DNA of 40,792 nt, taken from positions 1-40,792 of IMG/VR virus record IMGVR_UViG_3300027977_000071; one strand, written 5' to 3'. The position numbers were made by a program, and so were the translations under genes. The notes beneath the pieces are model-generated. The model was not told the origin of the DNA. It ran no database searches and saw only the letters and a program-made list of their open reading frames with translations. How positions within the stretch are numbered: position 1 is the stretch's first letter; the number at the start of each line of letters is the position of its first letter. Source of the DNA: a virus. Below, piece by piece: positions 1-7,158 of this stretch.

Positions 1-190
1 GCATACTGCCTAATTCTTCTGTACACTCGCGTGTCATTGCTTCAATCAGTGTTTCGCCAGAGTCAATCTTGCCCCCGGGCAATCCCCATGAGTCTGGATG
101 ACGTGAGTCATTGCGCAACAGGTAAAGATACCGTTGTGTGCTGACACTGTAGAACCAAACACCTACAGCCGTCACAGTACTATTCTCCAT
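1..190 (-). CDS. Nudix hydrolase, partial (cut by window start)
   Basis: Reading the complement from an ATG at 190 gives 63 residues and no stop before the window edge. The sequence contains a complete Nudix box: G40, E46, R54, E55, E58, E59 and G61 fit the GX5EX7REUXEEXGU pattern, preceded by WGLPGG. Nudix enzymes hydrolyse nucleoside diphosphates linked to another moiety; T4 has one (NudE). The start lies inside the end of gp15, a 19-nt overlap, so it is probably translated from the gp14-gp15 transcript. Substrate cannot be told because the C-terminal part lies outside the window. Family assignment is firm, specific function is not. Confidence 0.85.
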   Translation of the reverse strand, partial: MENSTVTAVGVWFYSVSTQRYLYLLRNDSRHPDSWGLPGGKIDSGETLIEAMTRECTEELGSM

Positions 191-1584
191 TGGCCTCCTG
201 GATACAGTCCTTGATAGCTTTTGATCCATGTTGTGCCTGTCCATCGGTATTGAATTCCGGTGGTTATGTTGGTTACATATTGTGTGTTATCAGGGCTGGA
301 GGTATTTTCAAATACTACTTGCCATCGATTATCTACATATTCAATAATGTCATTTTGTTTGGCAATCAATGGTTGTCCCAGTGTTCCTTGCCATGCCTCG
401 GCATAGCTACTGTCACTGCCAGTGTTGTCGGTCAACAAGTAACGCTGACCTTCTACAGGCTCTGGCAATCCAACACCAGGTCCACTGCGAAGTGGGTCAA
501 TTACCGATCGCACAGGTGACAAGGTGTTTTGCGGCATAGTGTCTTCGTCTATATTATACAGCATAAATCGGTCGTCGGTGGGATCATACGACACAGTTCC
601 GGCAACTTCTGTGCCATCAGGTTGTTCTAAAAAGATCTGACTAATGCCCGGGCGCAACACTCCGTAAGCGCCAACCACAGCAGCCCACAACAAATTACTT
701 GATGGGTTATCTTGCGGCGTCAAACTGGCATTGGGTTCGTTTACTACAGCATTGGGACGTAACACCTGTAGCTTGTTGCCGATCAACAAGGTCTGATACT
801 CCCATGGCGTAATTATCCTGCGTGTACCCAGCAACAGGTCGTTGTTTAGCACTGCATTTGAAGCATCACCATTGGCATCGTATATGTTGTTGATAATACG
901 CTCAATCACACCCAATTTCTTAACCTTGGCTGGACTACTAATCCAAATTGGCAGAGTAAATGTCATTGTGCAAATATCAATTGGATCTTCAGTTCCGACT
1001 GGCACTGATCGACTGGTCCATTGTGTTGATTCTAACTCAACAATACTCAAACTGGTCCAGTCAAGATAGTTGTCTGTGCTTTGAATTTCCAACGCAGGGT
1101 TAAACAACACCACAATCTGTTCCAACAACTGCATCTTTTGATTGGTGTTACTGGTCCACAGGTCCAGTTTAAGTGTTAGTTTATAAGGCACAGGCATCAG
1201 TCGTTCAATAGTAAACGCATTACCCTGTGTGGTTTCGTAAGTGTCAGTGACATCATCGTATGTGCGTTGGCGCACAGCAATATTGCTAACATAGTAGGGT
1301 TCTTGCATTCTAGGACGATCATAGTCAAATCCAGAAATATAAAAACTCATCATTGGCACCGATGTCATAAAACCAGCAGAGTTGTTCTGCATGATGGTCT
1401 GCACCTGCCGGCTGGAATCACCATATCTAATGGGCACACGTACTAGAGTATGTGCTGTGCCTTCTTCGTTGCGCCCGTATTCTACTTGAAAGTTTGAAAA
1501 GATACGGGTGAACTGTAGCAAGAAGCGACGTATTTGTTCGTCGTAAAAGAACATTGGATTTGCGGCTGAATTCTCTGTTGTCAT
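172..1584 (-). CDS. 15: Tail sheath stabiliser / tail terminator, gp15-like, with long C-terminal extension
   Basis: 470 residues. The N-terminal ~250 residues follow the T4 gp15 plan: an FFYDEQIRRFLLQF start, a VPIRYGD strand, a LLEQIVVLFNPALEI segment matching the T4 VEQILPYFQP region, and a TFTLPIWISSPAKVKKLG stretch matching the T4 WSLTFEVNGWMYPP region. Gp15 caps the tail tube and sheath and joins the tail to the head neck. T4 gp15 is about 272 residues, so roughly 200 residues are extra. The last ~100 contain short aromatic strands such as GQRYLL, DNRWQVV and YRWTGTTW, resembling a DUF2793-type module, which suggests a surface-exposed decoration. It lies 6 nt after gp14 in the same direction. 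Family call is from remembered T4 homologues, not a search. Confidence 0.82.
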   Translation of the reverse strand: MTTENSAANPMFFYDEQIRRFLLQFTRIFSNFQVEYGRNEEGTAHTLVRVPIRYGDSSRQVQTIMQNNSAGFMTSVPMMSFYISGFDYDRPRMQEPYYVSNIAVRQRTYDDVTDTYETTQGNAFTIERLMPVPYKLTLKLDLWTSNTNQKMQLLEQIVVLFNPALEIQSTDNYLDWTSLSIVELESTQWTSRSVPVGTEDPIDICTMTFTLPIWISSPAKVKKLGVIERIINNIYDANGDASNAVLNNDLLLGTRRIITPWEYQTLLIGNKLQVLRPNAVVNEPNASLTPQDNPSSNLLWAAVVGAYGVLRPGISQIFLEQPDGTEVAGTVSYDPTDDRFMLYNIDEDTMPQNTLSPVRSVIDPLRSGPGVGLPEPVEGQRYLLTDNTGSDSSYAEAWQGTLGQPLIAKQNDIIEYVDNRWQVVFENTSSPDNTQYVTNITTGIQYRWTGTTWIKSYQGLYPGGQWRIVL

Positions 1585-1590
1585 TGTTGG

Positions 1591-2895
1591 TTAACCACCA
1601 TTGTCTGCGTTGGGCTTGAGTATGTCACTGAGACTCTGACGACTTGGAATAGCACCGCGATCCGTGGTTTGCACTGTGTTTCTGTTGTTGACAAAGCTGG
1701 CTCGCTGTGAGGCTGCTGGTCCTTCAGATTCAAACACAGGTTTAATACGAACACTGTCTTCAATTTTGATCCATGTTGCACCATTATAACGAAACAGGCG
1801 ATTTGGAAAATAATCTAATCGTAGTGCATAGTCGCCAATTGCAGGCATTGCTGGAAAACTAACTCCTGGAGTCACAGGTAATCCGTTTGGAGCAATGCCA
1901 TCTCCGGTCAAGTAGCCAATTGTGTAGCCATCTGAGTTTGGAGTAAGACCTTGGCCACCTTGAGTACCGTCTACAGTGGGCGGTGTTTGATCTGCAGTTA
2001 GACCTGACTGTGCTGGCTGTCCGTCTTCTGTGGTGGGAAGAATATAAAACTTCACAGTGTCATACCCAGTCAGTGGAACTTCTACATCTGCTTGCACTAA
2101 AATTGCATCGTTTAGTGCTAGGTCTTTTGTGCGAGTAGAAGTTTTTTCTGCAATGGTGTCTGGTGTCTTTTCTGTCCAGTAAGTGGTATTGGTTATATCT
2201 GTGCCCGGTGGCACGTTGCCGGTAGCAGTATAGTACTTGTCACCATTGTTCACAATAGTACCGGCAGGATAATAGTTGCCCGGATCCCAAAGGTTATTGG
2301 GTTCAAATGCCTGCTTGGTAATACTGTTGTATTCTTGAGCATTGACCATTGGAGTGGCTTTGACCCGCCACAGGTGCGGCAACCAAGTCTGACTGAAACC
2401 TTCTGACGCAAACGCCGCATCTTGAATAACATACCAACGAGGTAATGCTTTGGCTAAACTCTTGTCTAGCGGATGATAATCTTTTAAATTGGGAATTTCA
2501 ATCACATCACCTGTCATGAGCTTTCGGCCTAGAGTGTCAATCATGTCATTGTAATGGAATGTAATGAACAAGGTATCGTTGTTTAGGAACAGGCCAAACT
2601 GTGTAAGATCAAAATCAATGTCGGCCACACGGTACACACCACGTTGTACATACACATCTGGATCGTATTGACGATCACGGTTTTCTAGCAACAGTAGGTC
2701 TTCGATGAACAAGGGATTTTGAGTGTCGTAAACAGGTAAAGTAGCATCTGCATCGCCAGGGTCGCCTGTGGCTGGACCCATGTACTTGTGGATGTATATG
2801 TCTAGGCCACCAACAGTGTACATTTCTGCAATGGTTCTGTCCAGAAACTTGTAGTCGGCAGTGCGATTGGGGCGATATAGGCTAAGTCTTGGCAT
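1591..2895 (-). CDS. 14: Neck protein gp14-like
   Basis: 434 residues. The first ~190 match the T4 gp14 pattern: a list-like N-terminus, LLLENRDRQYDPDVYVQRG, then a TLGRKLMTGDVIEIPNLKD segment and LPRWYVIQDA, which correspond to the T4 stretch around EPKEGDLIYFPM and FEITWV. Gp14 forms the neck with gp13 and joins head to tail. T4 gp14 is 256 residues. The extra sequence includes a YYPAGTIVNNGDKYYTATG block, similar in style to small carbohydrate-binding modules, and a LFRYNGATWIKIED strand like those in the gp15 and sheath extensions. The start codon follows a CATAAATA late box by 4 nt with no Shine-Dalgarno sequence. Confidence 0.8.
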   Translation of the reverse strand: MPRLSLYRPNRTADYKFLDRTIAEMYTVGGLDIYIHKYMGPATGDPGDADATLPVYDTQNPLFIEDLLLLENRDRQYDPDVYVQRGVYRVADIDFDLTQFGLFLNNDTLFITFHYNDMIDTLGRKLMTGDVIEIPNLKDYHPLDKSLAKALPRWYVIQDAAFASEGFSQTWLPHLWRVKATPMVNAQEYNSITKQAFEPNNLWDPGNYYPAGTIVNNGDKYYTATGNVPPGTDITNTTYWTEKTPDTIAEKTSTRTKDLALNDAILVQADVEVPLTGYDTVKFYILPTTEDGQPAQSGLTADQTPPTVDGTQGGQGLTPNSDGYTIGYLTGDGIAPNGLPVTPGVSFPAMPAIGDYALRLDYFPNRLFRYNGATWIKIEDSVRIKPVFESEGPAASQRASFVNNRNTVQTTDRGAIPSRQSLSDILKPNADNGG

Positions 2896-2899
2896 ACGT

Positions 2900-2907
2900 T
2901 ATTTATG
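2900..2907 (-). promoter_or_regulatory. Late promoter box (CATAAATA) of the gp14-gp15 operon
   Basis: On the minus strand CATAAATA ends 4 nt before the gp14 ATG. T4-type late promoters are TATAAATA near -10, so transcription would begin at or next to the start codon. The box lies back to back with the early promoter at 2915. Confidence 0.65.
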
Positions 2908-2914
2908 GTGCTGG

Positions 2915-2943
2915 TTGACTGAATATTTTCAAACTGCTATAAT
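2915..2943 (+). promoter_or_regulatory. Early sigma70-type promoter
   Basis: TTGACT, 17 bp, TATAAT, followed by a leader with GGAGTCACC just before the ATG at 2971. This is the same promoter and leader format as the units at 36.3-37.3 kb. Confidence 0.85.
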
Positions 2944-2970
2944 TAGGGCTTAACAACAACTGGAGTCACC

Positions 2971-3228
2971 ATGCTTACAAATGCACAAAGCGCACAAATT
3001 AATAATACTGAAGTATACACTTTAGATTATGAGGCAGAAGCCCTGCAAAGCTACAGGGACACAGGCGACGACTTAATGGACGAGCTTGAGGTACGTGCAA
3101 CCAATGTTATTTTGGAACAGACAGCATGGGATGCCCGCGAGGATTTGGGCGGTATCACAGTTTACTTCCGAGATAATACTTTAGTAGCATTCTACGATTA
3201 CGAGCAGTTTCGCGGCACTGTGTTCTAA
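2971..3228 (+). CDS. Small early protein, function unknown
   Basis: 85 residues, acidic, with no motif I recognise. The N-terminal half is helical in character (LDYEAEALQSYRDTGDDLMDELE) and the C-terminal half has short strands ending DYEQFRGTVF. The start is supported by GGAGTCACC eight bases upstream and by a consensus sigma70 promoter. It is a monocistronic-looking early unit, because a new promoter follows 12 bp after its stop. Many T4-like phages keep small early proteins of this kind that modify host functions, but nothing here shows a target. Confidence 0.75.
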   Translation: MLTNAQSAQINNTEVYTLDYEAEALQSYRDTGDDLMDELEVRATNVILEQTAWDAREDLGGITVYFRDNTLVAFYDYEQFRGTVF

Positions 3229-3239
3229 AAACAACACCG

Positions 3240-3278
3240 ATAGCAGGGATTGACAACAAACTCAATCCCTGCTATAAT
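3240..3278 (+). promoter_or_regulatory. Sigma70-type promoter built into a 14-bp perfect inverted repeat
   Basis: TTGACA at 3250-3255, 17 bp, TATAAT at 3273-3278. The arms 3240-3253 and 3262-3275 are perfect reverse complements (core GCAGGGATTGA) around an 8-base loop, so they cover the -35 start and most of the -10. Either arm could be an operator half-site, or the transcript of the upstream gene could form a hairpin here. No T-run follows, so a plain terminator is less likely. Confidence 0.8.
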
Positions 3279-3305
3279 ACATGCTTGTTCAATACAGGAG
3301 CAAAT

Positions 3306-3593
3306 ATGAAAGCCGCTAACTTTTTAACAAAGTACACAGGCCCAAAAGGCAAGGGTTTTATACAGCCCTATGACAAGGTAAAAGCCACAGAAAAATGGGT
3401 GGAGTATGCATTGGATATTGTGGACATGAGCCGCATTATAATGACAGTGGACTTCAATACCAAGTGGAAACTGGCAGAAGCCCTGGAAGTGGCAGAACGC
3501 AAAAAGGCCTGGATGTACAAGCACAAAAATTTTGACGTTAAACGTGCCGCTAAACTTTTTGACGCTGTAAAACACCTGCCCAAAACTAAGTAA
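3306..3593 (+). CDS. Small lysine-rich early protein, function unknown
   Basis: 95 residues from the ATG at 3306, chosen because CAGGAG lies 5 bases upstream and transcription should start about 20 bases before. A longer reading frame from 3285 would begin at the transcription start itself, with no ribosome site. The protein is basic and helical (VKATEKWVEYALDIV, KLAEALEVAERKKAWMYKHK), with no recognised domain. It is followed 8 nt later by the 379-residue gene, probably in one transcript. Confidence 0.72.
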   Translation: MKAANFLTKYTGPKGKGFIQPYDKVKATEKWVEYALDIVDMSRIIMTVDFNTKWKLAEALEVAERKKAWMYKHKNFDVKRAAKLFDAVKHLPKTK

Positions 3594-3601
3594 GGACTAA
3601 C

Positions 3602-4741
3602 ATGATTGCAACAAAACCCGTTAACCCTTTAAACCCACGCAGTGCAGATACCAATGCCATGGGCATGGAACCCACGTGGAAAACTCAGCCAGTTGACAAT
3701 CGTATCAGTGCCCTCAGCCATGCGTTCTCCTGGTACAACTATTTTTACGGCAAGAAAGATGCACGTGAGATGATTGTAAATTATCTAGAAACGCATGGTC
3801 GTAAAGCAGACGTGCGTACCCTTAAACGCATTCCTGACAGTTCAATTCGCCTGACCACAGGTTGGTTGTGCCGCATGAGTATGGTGGGACTGGAACTGAC
3901 AGAGACGGAACAGTCCAAACTAGACAGCCTACTGGCTGAGATTTTAGAAGCCAAACCGGACGAAGTAGTGGAACAGGTAGCGGTTGTCGAAGACGCAGTG
4001 CCAAAGATCACAATCCAAGACCGTCTGCGTGAAAAGGTAACCGAATGTGCAGGTGAGATGGAAGGCATGTTTGACGAGTTTATTACAAGTGGTGCCAAGT
4101 TGAATGCCGACTACAAGCCAGTGTCTCTCATGCGTTCGATGAACATTGCTCCGCAAATGATCAATGACATCAAACAGATCTGGCAACGAAAGCTAGTGGA
4201 GTTTGAGCAGGTAGTGGAAGATAAAACACCGGATCTAGTGCAAGGCTATGGATTTCTTTCCAAAGTACAATTACGGAACTGTGTAAAGTTCTGCGAATTG
4301 GTAATTTCCGACTGCGGTGCGTATCAGCAGATTAAAAAGGTCGAACGCAAGCCGCGTAAGGTCAAGGCAGTGCCGCCTGAGAAACGTGCCGCAAAGTTCA
4401 AGTGTATTACGGAATTTGCAGAGCTCAAGCTCAAAGGACTGCCTGCCGCAAGCCTAGTGGACAAGGCCGAAGCCTGGTTGTATGATACCAAGAAACGCAA
4501 GTTGATTCACCTGGTTGCGGACAGTTATGCACAGGCATTTACTGTAAAGTCAAACTCTGTCATTGGCTACAGCACAGCAGAAAGCCAGCAAAAAACCGTG
4601 CGTAAGCCTGCAGAGGTGCTCAAAGCCATGGGTGCCGCAGGCAAGCCGGCCGCAAGGAAGATCTACAAGGACTTGACCACAACAGAAACCGCGTTTAACG
4701 GACGTGGCACAGAGAACTTGATCATCCTTAAAAGCTGGTAA
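3602..4741 (+). CDS. Conserved-looking phage protein, function unknown
   Basis: 379 residues with AAGGA 5 bases before the ATG. I recognise no catalytic motif. The middle (residues about 100-140) is a glutamate-rich helix, and the region about 245-265 is very basic (KKVERKPRKVKAVPPEKRAAK), which would suit nucleic-acid contact. The N-terminal part contains HAFSWYNYFYGKKDAREMI and LRTLKR-like helices. It shares the early transcript with the gene upstream. Its TAA stop forms part of the TAAATA late box in front of gp13, so late transcription starts exactly where the early gene ends. Confidence 0.72.
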   Translation: MIATKPVNPLNPRSADTNAMGMEPTWKTQPVDNRISALSHAFSWYNYFYGKKDAREMIVNYLETHGRKADVRTLKRIPDSSIRLTTGWLCRMSMVGLELTETEQSKLDSLLAEILEAKPDEVVEQVAVVEDAVPKITIQDRLREKVTECAGEMEGMFDEFITSGAKLNADYKPVSLMRSMNIAPQMINDIKQIWQRKLVEFEQVVEDKTPDLVQGYGFLSKVQLRNCVKFCELVISDCGAYQQIKKVERKPRKVKAVPPEKRAAKFKCITEFAELKLKGLPAASLVDKAEAWLYDTKKRKLIHLVADSYAQAFTVKSNSVIGYSTAESQQKTVRKPAEVLKAMGAAGKPAARKIYKDLTTTETAFNGRGTENLIILKSW

Positions 4742-4744
4742 ATA
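4737..4744 (+). promoter_or_regulatory. Late promoter box (GGTAAATA) of gp13
   Basis: GGTAAATA overlaps the stop codon of the upstream gene and lies 22 bases before the gp13 ATG. The spacing leaves room for a short leader with a GGAG ribosome site. Confidence 0.5.
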
Positions 4745-4746
4745 AA

Positions 4747-4763
4747 ATGGAACGGAGTTCCAT
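4747..4763 (+). promoter_or_regulatory. Hairpin covering the gp13 ribosome-binding site
   Basis: ATGGAAC GGA GTTCCAT is a perfect 7-bp inverted repeat with a 3-base loop. The loop and first stem base make up GGAG, the only Shine-Dalgarno match for the ATG at 4767. On RNA this would partly hide the ribosome site. Confidence 0.55.
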
Positions 4764-4766
4764 ACT

Positions 4767-5537
4767 ATGGCCATTGAAGAACAATCAAGTCTAGACACGC
4801 TGAAGCAAAATCTCATCGAATATGTGCAGTTACAACTGGCCGCACAGATTATTGATATCGAATTAGATGCAGAGCATTACGAAGCCGCATATCAACGAAC
4901 AATTGGTGTGTATCGACAACGTGCTCAGGGTGCGTACGAAGAAAGTTACACCTTTATGGAGTTGGTCAAGGATGTAAACATCTACACCTTGCCTCAGGAA
5001 ACCATACAGGTTCGTCAGATTTTCCGTAGAACGTTTGGCGATGCAGCCGGACCGTTTTCGTCAAACTTTGATCCGTTTAGTCAAGCCAGTGTCAACGTTT
5101 ACCTAATGAACTTCAATGTGGCCGGCGGCCTGGCCACCTACGACTTCTACAGTCAGTATGTTGAACTGGCCGCACGTATGTTTGGCGGCTACATGAACTT
5201 TACTTGGAATCCAGTTACTAAGAAATTGCAGATTATCCGCGACCCAAAAGGCACTGGCGAAAATGTGTTGTTATGGACCTACAATTTAAAACCCGAGTTC
5301 AACCTGCTGAGTGACTTTCAAATCAGTCAATGGATCCGTGACTACATGGTGGCCAACTGCAAGATGATCATTGGTGAAGCCCGTGAGAAGTTTGCCACTC
5401 TGGCTGGTCCACAGGGCGGATCATCATTAAATGGTACTGCAATGAAATCAGAAGCACAAGCACAAATGGACAAATTACTGGATGATCTTAAAAATTATGT
5501 TGATGGATCACAACCACTTTCGTGGGTAATTGGCTAA
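4767..5537 (+). CDS. 13: Neck protein gp13-like
   Basis: 256 residues. It resembles T4 gp13 (309 residues): an N-terminal helix ending at IIDIELDAEHYEAAYQRTIGVYRQR (T4 has the [21 protein letters not shown] pattern), a middle with VRQIFRRTFG, a WTYNLKPEF strand, a RDYMVANCKMIIGEAREKF helix, and a C-terminus ...LSWVIG close to T4 ...FGILVG. Gp13 with gp14 makes the neck ring below the portal. Here it is on the opposite strand from gp14 and 1.9 kb away, whereas in T4 the two are adjacent. Expression appears late, with a possible RNA hairpin over its ribosome site. Confidence 0.8.
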   Translation: MAIEEQSSLDTLKQNLIEYVQLQLAAQIIDIELDAEHYEAAYQRTIGVYRQRAQGAYEESYTFMELVKDVNIYTLPQETIQVRQIFRRTFGDAAGPFSSNFDPFSQASVNVYLMNFNVAGGLATYDFYSQYVELAARMFGGYMNFTWNPVTKKLQIIRDPKGTGENVLLWTYNLKPEFNLLSDFQISQWIRDYMVANCKMIIGEAREKFATLAGPQGGSSLNGTAMKSEAQAQMDKLLDDLKNYVDGSQPLSWVIG

Positions 5538-5545
5538 CATAAAGA

Positions 5546-5579
5546 TTGCACGTCGACATGTGTTATGTTACAATAACAC
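5546..5579 (+). promoter_or_regulatory. Sigma70-type promoter with inverted repeat abutting a start codon
   Basis: TTGCAC at 5546-5551, 17 bp, TACAAT at 5569-5574. GTGTTAT (5560-5566) and ATAACAC (5573-5579) are a 7-bp inverted repeat spanning the -10. The ATG at 5580 starts 6 bases after the -10, about where RNA synthesis should start, so the message would be leaderless. Confidence 0.6.
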
Positions 5580-6104
5580 ATGGCACACTTAATGATCGAT
5601 CTAGAAGGGCTAGCAACTGGCCCGGATACCTGTATTCTTACCATTGCTGCTCAAGCATTTGATCCGTTTGGGTCAGGGCACTACGACCGGCATTACTATG
5701 CAAGAATTACTTTGGAAAGTCAAGAAACTCGTGCCATAGACGATGGCACAATTGAGTGGTGGGCCACGCAGCCTGCACATGCCAGAGAAGAAGCATTTGG
5801 CGAACAAGGCCGTATTCCATTGGATCAAGCACTGGATGAACTGGGCCGGTTGATCTGGCATTCTAACTTGATATGGGCGCAAGGTCCTACATACGACATG
5901 AATATTCTTGAGCATGCGTACAAAAGCTACAACAAGCCCTTGCCTTGGAAATACTACCAGGTTCGCGACAGTCGTACAGTGTTTAGCCTGTGGCCCGATC
6001 TACCTGTTCCGCCCACTACACACCATGCACTAGAAGACTGTCGTAGGCAGATCGGCATGCTACAGCAAACTCTGCAACATCTTAACATAAAGGCACTGAA
6101 ATGA
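5580..6104 (+). CDS. DEDDh 3'-5' exonuclease (Rv2179c-like exoribonuclease family)
   Basis: 174 residues. The RNase H-fold exonuclease motifs are all present: D7 and E9 in MIDLEGL, D106 in GPTYDMNIL, and H149 with D153 in HHALEDC. The length suits the small phage 3'-5' exoribonuclease family (3'-5' exoribonuclease Rv2179c-like). The expected activity is metal-dependent trimming of RNA or DNA 3' ends. There is no Shine-Dalgarno sequence before either the ATG at 5580 or the inner one at 5592, and the promoter places the transcript start at about 5580, so leaderless initiation at the first ATG is likeliest. Its end overlaps the dNMP kinase start by 4 nt (ATGA), so the two are co-translated and probably serve nucleotide metabolism early in infection. 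Confidence 0.85.
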   Translation: MAHLMIDLEGLATGPDTCILTIAAQAFDPFGSGHYDRHYYARITLESQETRAIDDGTIEWWATQPAHAREEAFGEQGRIPLDQALDELGRLIWHSNLIWAQGPTYDMNILEHAYKSYNKPLPWKYYQVRDSRTVFSLWPDLPVPPTTHHALEDCRRQIGMLQQTLQHLNIKALK

Positions 6105-6766
6105 TCATTGGAATTTGCGGTTTTATTGGTTCCGGGAAAGACACTGCTGCTGACTATCTTGTTAACGTACACGGATTCCGCAGAGAATCGTTTGCCAACA
6201 GTTTAAAAGATGCAGTGGCCCAGGTGTTCGGTTGGGATAGAACCATGCTGGAAGGCCGCACAACACAAGCACGTGAGTGGCGCGAACAGGTGGATACATG
6301 GTGGGCCGACCGCTTGAACATGCCCAATCTTACTCCACGCTGGGTGCTACAATACTGGGGCACTGAAGTATGCCGCCGATCATTCCATGATGATATCTGG
6401 ATTGCCAGCTTGGAGAACAAACTGCGTAACAGTAAGGACGACATTGTCATTAGTGATTGTCGTTTCCCTAACGAAATTCAATCAATCAAGGCAGCTGGTG
6501 GCATTGTGGTGCGCATTGTGCGTGGTCCTGAACCTGACTGGTATGAAGCAGCACTCAGTGCAAATCGCGGGCCTGATGGAAATGCAACATGGTCATTGAG
6601 CCGACAACAACTGGAAAAACTAAAGATTCACCCAAGCGAAACAGCCTGGATTGGTACCAAGTTTGATGCTGTACTTGACAATAATAGTAGTTTTGATGAC
6701 TTGTATGCACAAGTTATAGGTCTGGCAACAAATCTCCTGGAGTCCAAGTTGACCCAGACTTTTTGA
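6101..6766 (+). CDS. 1: Deoxynucleoside monophosphate kinase, gp1-like
   Basis: 221 residues (T4 gp1 is 241). A P-loop sits at the very start: G7-F-I-G-S-G-K13-D14, inside MIIGICGFIGSGKDTAAD. The region with VLQYWGTEVCR and VISDCRFPNEI is typical of phage dNMP kinases, the latter acting as the Walker B-like and LID region. The enzyme phosphorylates dNMPs to dNDPs to feed phage DNA synthesis. It is translationally coupled to the exonuclease gene. The last ~50 bases are overlapped on the other strand by the HNH gene, so the C-terminus from about residue 205 may be poorly conserved. Confidence 0.88.
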   Translation: MIIGICGFIGSGKDTAADYLVNVHGFRRESFANSLKDAVAQVFGWDRTMLEGRTTQAREWREQVDTWWADRLNMPNLTPRWVLQYWGTEVCRRSFHDDIWIASLENKLRNSKDDIVISDCRFPNEIQSIKAAGGIVVRIVRGPEPDWYEAALSANRGPDGNATWSLSRQQLEKLKIHPSETAWIGTKFDAVLDNNSSFDDLYAQVIGLATNLLESKLTQTF

Positions 6767-7061
6767 TTTCTACAACACAGTTTTGACACACAGTTTTTAG
6801 ATTGTTGATGCTGGCGTTGTGTAAGTTACCATCAACATGATACACTAGAGTCTGAGCCGAATACTTTGATTTAAAGCCACATCTATCACATATGGCTTTT
6901 TTCTTATATCCAGCCGATTGCCACCGTGCCACAGGCGGCTTAATACGACGCTGTTTCTTAATACAGTATTCACATCTTCTTCTATAGTGTGGCACGCCAT
7001 CACGGTAGTAGTTGACAGCACACAATCTTTGATTGCAAGCAGGACATAAAGGTCTTTCCAT
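6714..7061 (-). CDS. Small HNH endonuclease with zinc ribbons
   Basis: 115 residues. Four CxxC pairs are visible (CPAC, CEYC, CDRC, CQNC), together with an HNH core: YHVDGN, then N..S..NLKTVCQNC. This is the compact HNH form common in T4-like phages, either free-standing homing endonucleases or small structural zinc proteins of unknown role. It lies antisense to the end of the dNMP kinase gene and head to head with the sheath gene. Its start follows a CTAAATA late box by 4 nt with no Shine-Dalgarno. Whether it cleaves DNA cannot be told from sequence. Confidence 0.78.
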   Translation of the reverse strand: MERPLCPACNQRLCAVNYYRDGVPHYRRRCEYCIKKQRRIKPPVARWQSAGYKKKAICDRCGFKSKYSAQTLVYHVDGNLHNASINNLKTVCQNCVVEIKKSGSTWTPGDLLPDL

Positions 7062-7065
7062 GGTG

Positions 7066-7073
7066 TATTTAGT
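7066..7073 (-). promoter_or_regulatory. Late promoter box of the HNH gene
   Basis: ACTAAATA on the minus strand ends 4 nt before the ATG at 7061. It is divergent from the sheath gene's box. Confidence 0.5.
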
Positions 7074-7124
7074 ATGAAAACCTTTGGCAAAGGGCGTAAT
7101 GATCGCAGTTTTTCTGCATAGGTG

Positions 7125-7131
7125 CTAAATA
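7125..7131 (+). promoter_or_regulatory. Late promoter box (CTAAATA) of the tail sheath gene
   Basis: CTAAATA lies 27 nt before the ATG at 7159, followed by a leader with AAAAAGGA as ribosome site. This is one of the few late boxes here with a normal leader, as expected for a very abundant protein. Confidence 0.6.
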
Positions 7132-7158
7132 TTGGTAACTTAGAAAAAGGATTTAACC

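Noticed and set aside
1581-1784. 67-residue frame at the gp14-gp15 junction
   Set aside because: It is an out-of-frame reading of the end of gp14, with no motif.
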